A DNA stretch of 52,972 nt from Caryophanales bacterium UBA7581 (lineage in GTDB: Bacteria > Bacillota_I > Bacilli_A > RFN20 > CAG-826), in contig DLKT01000025.1 of the NCBI GenBank assembly GCA_002477825.1, positions 1-52,972 on the forward strand, read 5' to 3'. Under the pieces are notes generated by a model, which worked only from the letters and a program-made list of their open reading frames with translations, was not told the origin of the DNA and ran no database searches. A program made the position numbers and the translations under genes. Within the stretch, counting starts at the first letter, position 1; every line of letters starts with the position of its first letter. Of this stretch, positions 48,799-52,972 are shown piece after piece.

Positions 48799-49554
48799 TT
48801 ATTCTTTAATTTTATCTAACAACTTTGCTAACGCATTGGCGTTTAATATGGTGGTTGAAATAAATTTTCCTTGATAAAAATTGGCCCAATTATGAAATAC
48901 GCAAGGCGCATTTTTAGCTTTTTCTAATGAATCAATTTTTACAAAACGAATTTGAATATTCTGATTTCTTGCGTATTCTGAAATCTCTTGAACTTCATAT
49001 TCGACATAAGGGCACTCATGGCTATAAAAAATTGTAAAGTCATGGCAGTCAATTTCCATTTTTCTAGCACTATCACTAAAAAGAGGAACTTCATGTTTGT
49101 CAAAAGAAAGTGCTAATAATTCATAATCTTCAATTTCATCCACAACTTTAAAGCCATAATGAAGAAAAAAATTTCTTTCACCAATAAATGGTTTTTTCTT
49201 TTTTGATGATAGGGTACAAAGTCCATGCATTCCTTTTTCTTTGGCATCTTTTATTGCATATTCTAAAAGTTCTTTAGCAATTCCTTTTCCTTTATAACTA
49301 CCAGCAACCCATAAACAATAAATATATTCGTATTGACTTCCAATAATAGGAACCCAAGCCGTTTCAATGGGTTCATATTCTATAAAAACTTTTCCTCTCG
49401 CATTTAATTTTCGAAAAATGAGACCATCATTTAATTTGTTTTTTATCCATAATTTTTTACTTTCAACGCCTTTTTGATGCTTCTTATCCCCAATAGCACA
49501 GCAAATATGTTCATCCTCCATATTATCTAAAGTTAAATTGATATATTCGTTCAT
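48799..49554 (-). CDS. yoaP: YoaP-like GNAT acetyltransferase
   Basis: 251 residues. An N-terminal GNAT domain (about 1-150) has the acetyl-CoA loop GSYKGKGIAKELLEYAI near 91, and a C-terminal YoaP domain (about 160-251) has a Cys-containing HDFTIFYSHECPYVE segment that looks thioredoxin-like. The length equals B. subtilis YoaP. Its acceptor substrate is unknown. It starts one base after the TetR stop, in one operon. Confidence 0.85.
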   Translation of the reverse strand: MNEYINLTLDNMEDEHICCAIGDKKHQKGVESKKLWIKNKLNDGLIFRKLNARGKVFIEYEPIETAWVPIIGSQYEYIYCLWVAGSYKGKGIAKELLEYAIKDAKEKGMHGLCTLSSKKKKPFIGERNFFLHYGFKVVDEIEDYELLALSFDKHEVPLFSDSARKMEIDCHDFTIFYSHECPYVEYEVQEISEYARNQNIQIRFVKIDSLEKAKNAPCVFHNWANFYQGKFISTTILNANALAKLLDKIKE

Positions 49555-49555
49555 A

Positions 49556-50128
49556 TTAATTTACTCCTTCTAAGGATTTTATTCCGTTAATTATAATATT
49601 GAGAGATACATCAAAACTTTCTTTAATAGAAATTGGATTCCCAAAGGCTTGATTGTTAACGAGCAGTGAATAGCCTTCTAAAAAGCTTCTTAATGTTCGA
49701 AGAATATGATTGATATTTGCTTCACTGATGTGAAGAGGTTTTAGTATTTTAAATACAATTTGAAATAATTTAGATGTAGCGTTATTTTTTTCTTCACTAT
49801 CGTATTTGTTATACCATAGCATAGCGTCAAAAACACCTTTGTTTGTTGTTGCGTAATGATAAAATGCTTCACACATATTTTTTAAAGCTTCATAGCCAGA
49901 AACACCAATCACGGAATCTACCATTTGTTTTTCCATTTGAGTCCATCCATAGATCATCAAAAGAGATTTGAGTTCTTCAAGACTAGAAATGTGATTGTAT
50001 AAAGAAGGTGATTTAATATTTAATGTTTCTGCAAGCGACTTTAAAGATAAATTCTCTAATCCAAATTGATTGGCTTGTTCTGCAGATGCTTTGATAATCA
50101 TTTCAGTACTTATTTTCTGTTTTGCCAT
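49556..50128 (-). CDS. TetR-family transcriptional regulator
   Basis: 190 residues: N-terminal HTH (about 8-55: STEMIIKASAEQANQFGLENLSLKSLAETLNIKSPSLYNHISSLEELKS), then a C-terminal ligand-binding domain resembling the WHG type (about 75-185). GGAGAAATTT precedes the ATG. It is first in the operon with yoaP; the palindrome in its promoter spacer is the likely operator. Confidence 0.9.
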   Translation of the reverse strand: MAKQKISTEMIIKASAEQANQFGLENLSLKSLAETLNIKSPSLYNHISSLEELKSLLMIYGWTQMEKQMVDSVIGVSGYEALKNMCEAFYHYATTNKGVFDAMLWYNKYDSEEKNNATSKLFQIVFKILKPLHISEANINHILRTLRSFLEGYSLLVNNQAFGNPISIKESFDVSLNIIINGIKSLEGVN

Positions 50129-50436
50129 AAATTTCTCCTAAACTAATTGCGATAATATTTTAACTAATTTAATTAGTTTGGTCAAGGAAAAGTTTTATTA
50201 TTTTAAGGCTTTTTCTAGAAATAAAAAAAGAGGAATAAATCTCTCCCAACCTCTCATGATTCTAGTGAATCCTTACCAAGTGTTACGTCCAAAACGCCAT
50301 CTGGGGTATCTTCTTCCTCTAAAATTAATATATCATAAATTGAGATGAAGGATACATCTAAAATAAAAAAGAGAGTTGTATACGACTGGAAACATTCTAA
50401 CTTCATTTTTACAATAAAGAAAAGGAAGGAATTTTA
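50129..50436. other. 308-base non-coding stretch
   Basis: The left end holds the TetR promoter and operator. The middle (about 50220-50340) is of mixed composition without a convincing gene; short minus-strand frames exist but lack start and ribosome binding site. The right end holds the leader of the 57-residue gene. Confidence 0.4.
50157..50185 (-). promoter_or_regulatory. TetR promoter with palindromic operator in the spacer
   Basis: Minus-strand TTGACC (50180-50185), 17-base spacer, TAAAAT (50157-50162). Perfect 8-base arms AACTAATT (50162-50169) and AATTAGTT (50171-50178) fill the spacer. A third AACTAATT half-site is at 50141-50148. Confidence 0.75.
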
Positions 50437-50610
50437 ATGACTTTAGAAGAATACAAAAAGAAGGTAGAAGAGTATTTAATAAAGAGATGTAATTTTACCG
50501 TTTCAAGAGCGAAAGCATTAATAGCGGTTTATGAAAAAGATTTCCCTCAGTTTTTAAAAGACAATTGGAGTCCCTTAACTGCGGCATCCGCTATGATAGC
50601 GAGCTATTAA
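50437..50610 (+). CDS. Small 57-residue hypothetical protein
   Basis: MTLEEYKKKVEEYLIKRCNF begins a short, mainly helical protein ending WSPLTAASAMIASY. A good ribosome binding site (AAAGGAAGGA) sits at the right distance from the ATG, codon use matches the neighbours and the end is clean. No family is recognised with certainty; similar small proteins of this layout are common in gut Firmicutes. It has no signal or membrane helix. Confidence 0.6.
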   Translation: MTLEEYKKKVEEYLIKRCNFTVSRAKALIAVYEKDFPQFLKDNWSPLTAASAMIASY

Positions 50611-50723
50611 ATAAAATAATGAGTGTATTAAAAGTGCAATTCAAATGACCTGCACCATTCGTGACTTTTTAAAATCATTTCAAAATTTTTCCCTAGCATT
50701 TTCCCTTACATTTCCCTTACAAA

Positions 50724-50753
50724 AATAAAAAAAGCCCGATTTTATCGGACTTA
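50724..50753 (-). terminator. Terminator of the tRNA-Asp/Gly operon
   Basis: Minus-strand AGTCCGAT/ATCGGGCT with AAA loop and seven T. The region 50611-50723 before it carries no recognisable gene. Confidence 0.9.
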
Positions 50754-50762
50754 TTTATTCAC

Positions 50763-50836
50763 TGGAGCAGGTGACGGGAATCGAACCCGCGTAATTAGCT
50801 TGGAAGGCTAATGTTCTACCATTGAACTACACCTGC
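50763..50836 (-). tRNA. tRNA-Gly (anticodon TCC)
   Basis: 74 nt including CCA. The acceptor is GCAGGTG/CACCTGC with discriminator T. The anticodon stem is TTAGC/GCTAA with loop CTTCCAA, giving TCC. The T-arm has GGGTTCGATTCCC. Confidence 0.95.
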
Positions 50837-50840
50837 AAAC

Positions 50841-50916
50841 TGGCGGATCTGACGGGAATCGAACCCGCGGTCTTCTCCGTGACAGGGAGACATGTTAACC
50901 GCTACACCACAGATCC
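50841..50916 (-). tRNA. tRNA-Asp (anticodon GTC)
   Basis: 76 nt including CCA. The acceptor is GGATCTG/CAGATCC with discriminator G. The anticodon stem is TCTCC/GGAGA with loop CTGTCAC, giving GTC. It is four bases upstream of tRNA-Gly in the same transcript. Confidence 0.95.
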
Positions 50917-50934
50917 ATCATGTGCGCGAATAAA

Positions 50935-50962
50935 ATAATACCATATTTTCATAGAAATGCAA
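50935..50962 (-). promoter_or_regulatory. Promoter of tRNA-Asp/Gly
   Basis: Minus-strand TTGCAT (50957-50962), 16-base spacer, TATTAT (50935-50940), 18 bases before tRNA-Asp. Confidence 0.65.
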
Positions 50963-50993
50963 GGCTTAAGAAGAAAAAAGTTAGAAAAGTTCA

Positions 50994-51021
50994 TGAAAAA
51001 TGAGCCCTATTCAAGGCTCAT
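50994..51021 (-). terminator. Terminator of trxA
   Basis: Perfect 7-bp arms ATGAGCC (51000-51006) and GGCTCAT (51015-51021) with an 8-base loop and a TTTTT tail on the minus strand. Confidence 0.75.
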
Positions 51022-51032
51022 TCTTCATTTGT

Positions 51033-51344
51033 TTAAAATAATTGATCAATCATAGAATTCAATTGCTTTTTAGGAACAAAGCCGATGAGTTCATGAACCA
51101 TCTTTCCATCTTTATAGAAATGAAGAGTAGGAATGGATTGAATACCAAAGCGACTTGCTAAAATAGAAACGGAATCAACGTTAACTTTTAAAACATTAAA
51201 ATTGCCTTTTTCTTCATCGAGTTCTTCAAGTAATGGAGCAATCATACGGCAAGGTCCGCACCATGTTGCGTAAAAGTCGACGATAACATTTCCTTGTTGT
51301 ACCATTTGATCAAATTCTTCTTCCGATGTAATTTGGTGAATCAT
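51033..51344 (-). CDS. trxA: Thioredoxin
   Basis: 103 residues with the active site WCGPC near residue 28 (VDFYATWCGPCRMIAPLL) and cis-Pro in IPTLHFYKDG. It reduces disulfides in cytoplasmic proteins. The start was placed at 51344 (MIHQITSEEEF) because AGGAGG lies just before it; the ORF extends upstream into the neighbouring TraX gene in another frame. It begins 11 bases after the TraX stop and is the last gene of the operon. Confidence 0.95.
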   Translation of the reverse strand: MIHQITSEEEFDQMVQQGNVIVDFYATWCGPCRMIAPLLEELDEEKGNFNVLKVNVDSVSILASRFGIQSIPTLHFYKDGKMVHELIGFVPKKQLNSMIDQLF

Positions 51345-51355
51345 ATTAAAACCTC

Positions 51356-52180
51356 CTAAATGATTAGATATACAATATATAGAATGCCCAAATGTAAAGG
51401 ATAATACAAATAACATGCCCATTTAAATCGTGGAGAAGAATATCCTTTTTCACCATTATAGAAAAGAAGGATAAACCCACTAAAGAGGCTAACAACTTGC
51501 ATGGAAGCATTTAAGACATCCGTGGATGGTACACAATAAGTAATCATCCAGTAAATTAAGTTTACGACAACTAAGAAAAGAAGTGCAAGTGAATTGCTTA
51601 ACAAACGCTTGGAAAGCACATTTTCATAAGCTTCACTATCTAATTGGTATCGATTAGCTAACAAAGAATGAAGTTTTGGTGTTATTTTTTGCATGAGATA
51701 AAATCCTAAAATTAATAAAATACCATAGAAGTGATAGCCTAATCTTATATAACTTGGTATAGAAGAATCAAAAAAGCATAGACATAGATAAGCGATAAAG
51801 GGAATGAAAGCCCATAATTTTTTTAACTTCTTCATTTCTAGAAAAAATAATATACTAGCGCCTAAAAATAAATCTAAGAAAAAGTTAAAATTTCCAATGC
51901 TATTTCCAGTTTTCTCTAAAATCCATAGCACAATGCCCATCAAAATAAAAGAGATACCGAGTCTTAATAAGTATTTTTTTTGATTCTTTGAATGAAAAAT
52001 TCCTTCAACAATTAAGAAAGCGAAAAGTGGAAAGGAAAGACGACCAATTAACTTAAAACTGACATATAAGGCACTTTCTGCTCCAAAAATCGGAAGAAAA
52101 ATTAAAGCAGCGATATGATCAATTGTCATTAAAGCCATAGCGATTATTTTTAAATGAAAAGATGATAATTTTAACTTCAT
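51356..52180 (-). CDS. TraX-family membrane protein
   Basis: 274 residues with about eight membrane helices. The N-terminal LKIIAMALMTIDHIAALIFLP and the LIGRLSFPLFAFLIVEGIFHSKNQKKYLLRL segment (residues 44-74) are the TraX family pattern. In plasmid systems TraX acetylates pilin, but chromosomal Firmicute copies have no established role. There is a four-base gap after the CPBP gene, so they are coupled. Confidence 0.88.
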   Translation of the reverse strand: MKLKLSSFHLKIIAMALMTIDHIAALIFLPIFGAESALYVSFKLIGRLSFPLFAFLIVEGIFHSKNQKKYLLRLGISFILMGIVLWILEKTGNSIGNFNFFLDLFLGASILFFLEMKKLKKLWAFIPFIAYLCLCFFDSSIPSYIRLGYHFYGILLILGFYLMQKITPKLHSLLANRYQLDSEAYENVLSKRLLSNSLALLFLVVVNLIYWMITYCVPSTDVLNASMQVVSLFSGFILLFYNGEKGYSSPRFKWACYLYYPLHLGILYIVYLII

Positions 52181-52184
52181 AATT

Positions 52185-52972
52185 TTATCCTAAAAACACA
52201 GAAATCATGGTCATGATAATCGCAACAAAATTGTTAATAGCGTGCGCAATCATAGAAGTAGCAATATTTTGATGTTTTTCATAAGCACGGCAAAGAACAA
52301 TACCCGAAACAATATAACTTGGAATATTCCAAAATTCATTAGCTAAATCTGCATTAAAAGTTTCACCTTGGTCAGGAATTGTAAAGTGAATAAAAGCAAA
52401 AATAAGTGAGGCACAAACATAAGCTAACCATCTATTTTTTCTACGAAGAACATTAAATAGACCTAATCGATAAGTAACTTCTTCGCAAAGGGGTGCAAAG
52501 ATAACTGTCATAATAAACATCGGTACTGGAACAACACGGGTCATAATTTCAATGGCCGCTTGGTTATCATTTACCGTGTTATCGCCGCCCCTTATTAAAT
52601 TGATGAGCATAGTGACTGCGGTACTAGCAATGAGTAAAAAAGCACCATAAGCTATACCATCGATTAAGGCATTTTTATTTTTAAATTGTTTTCCAATTTC
52701 TTTTAAAGAAGATTTTCCGCAAATTAAAAGAAGGCTAATAGCAAGTAAAACATAAGTAATGACATTGTAAATCATACTAGCAATCACTGCATCTTGAGAA
52801 AATTCTTCTAGTTTGAGATCAATGCCGTTTGATCGATAAATAGATACAACTATCGTACTAACAATGGTGCCAATAACACTTAATCCAAGCCAACCGACGA
52901 TGAAAAAAGCAAGATGTTTCCAAACAGGAAAAAGATTAAATTTTTCTTTTAAAGGGTCAATACCTTTTTTTT
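52185..52972 (-). CDS. CPBP-family intramembrane metalloprotease (partial, 5' end outside window)
   Basis: The frame stays open from the stop at 52185 to the window edge, adding about 61 codons (KKGIDPLKEKFNLFPVWKHL then a helix FFIVGWLGLSVIGTIVSTIVV) beyond the first internal start at 52787. The real protein therefore starts outside the window. The CPBP (Abi/Rce1) motifs are complete: EEVTYR near the middle, FAFIHF, and HAINNF near the C-terminus. Members act in membrane proteolysis, bacteriocin immunity or as scaffolds. It is in an operon with TraX and trxA. Confidence 0.88.
   Translation of the reverse strand, partial: KKGIDPLKEKFNLFPVWKHLAFFIVGWLGLSVIGTIVSTIVVSIYRSNGIDLKLEEFSQDAVIASMIYNVITYVLLAISLLLICGKSSLKEIGKQFKNKNALIDGIAYGAFLLIASTAVTMLINLIRGGDNTVNDNQAAIEIMTRVVPVPMFIMTVIFAPLCEEVTYRLGLFNVLRRKNRWLAYVCASLIFAFIHFTIPDQGETFNADLANEFWNIPSYIVSGIVLCRAYEKHQNIATSMIAHAINNFVAIIMTMISVFLG

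Noticed and set aside
50220..50350. Minus-strand frames reading RGRRYPRWRFGRNTW and LEEEDTPDGVLDVTLGKD
   Set aside because: Neither has a start codon with a ribosome binding site; the two frames overlap and neither continues.
1..52972. CRISPR array, insertion sequence, integrase, rRNA operon
   Set aside because: I saw no regularly spaced direct repeats of 20-40 bases, no transposase or recombinase gene, and no rRNA sequence in the window.

Overview
The window is AT-rich chromosomal DNA of a low-GC Firmicute (Bacillota, class Bacilli in the broad sense), most likely an uncultured gut lineage related to Erysipelotrichia or the RF39-type Bacilli. The evidence is as follows: sigma-A promoters with TTGACA/TATAAT-like boxes and strong AGGAGG ribosome binding sites; Spx, RNase J, YitT, DegV, YoaP and CYTH/NAD-kinase genes; a Bacillus-like ylbD-ylbE-ylbF-rsmD-coaD-ylbJ neighbourhood; the archaeal/eukaryotic-type prolyl-tRNA synthetase; and many Ser/Thr-rich or His/Cys-repeat lipoproteins. 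TGA is used as a stop (for example rsmD), so the code is standard. The lineage assignment is inference.

Layout. 0-5 kb: two small proteins, a PAP2 phosphatase, a lipoprotein, tRNA-Ser(GGA), an RluA-type pseudouridine synthase and phosphoglucomutase. 5-18 kb: housekeeping block with a HAD phosphatase, trpS, spx, CYTH, nadK, a membrane-anchored cysteine-less EIIB-like protein, maf, RNase J, def, the ylb cluster, coaD and pgeF. Small coat-like proteins (Pro/Tyr-rich, YjcZ-like, CotD-like) and ylbD/ylbJ are interspersed, suggesting that the organism sporulates. 18-20 kb: YitT and MscS membrane proteins. 20-27 kb: an ECF sigma factor, a large transmembrane putative anti-sigma/sensor with Ig-like domains, lipoproteins including a tandem paralogous pair, and small membrane or DUF proteins. 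27-34 kb: a large lipoprotein metallophosphatase, an MBL hydrolase, an alpha/beta hydrolase, and a three-gene HTH-DarG-DarT-like ADP-ribosylation toxin-antitoxin operon next to tRNA-Ser(CGA). 34-40 kb: a degenerate PAS/GGDEF/EAL membrane protein, proS, a membrane HTH regulator, a PAP2-like protein, DegV and tRNA-Ser(GCT). 40-48 kb: a 929-residue His/Cys-repeat lipoprotein, a MarR-MATE operon and a wall/membrane-anchored subtilase. 48-53 kb: rdgB, a decapitated TetR remnant, a TetR-YoaP operon, a 57-residue protein, a tRNA-Asp/Gly operon, and a CPBP protease-TraX-thioredoxin operon running off the window edge.

The most interesting elements are the ECF sigma/transmembrane Ig-domain/lipoprotein operon with an ECF-like autoregulatory promoter, and the DarTG variant with its own HTH gene. 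Two catalytically dead-looking signalling proteins also stand out (cysteine-less EIIB, degenerate GGDEF-EAL). A CATA-N3-TA motif occurs at nearly the same distance in front of all three small coat-like genes. Several perfect palindromes are placed exactly between or on core promoter elements, which predicts operators for unknown or adjacent regulators.
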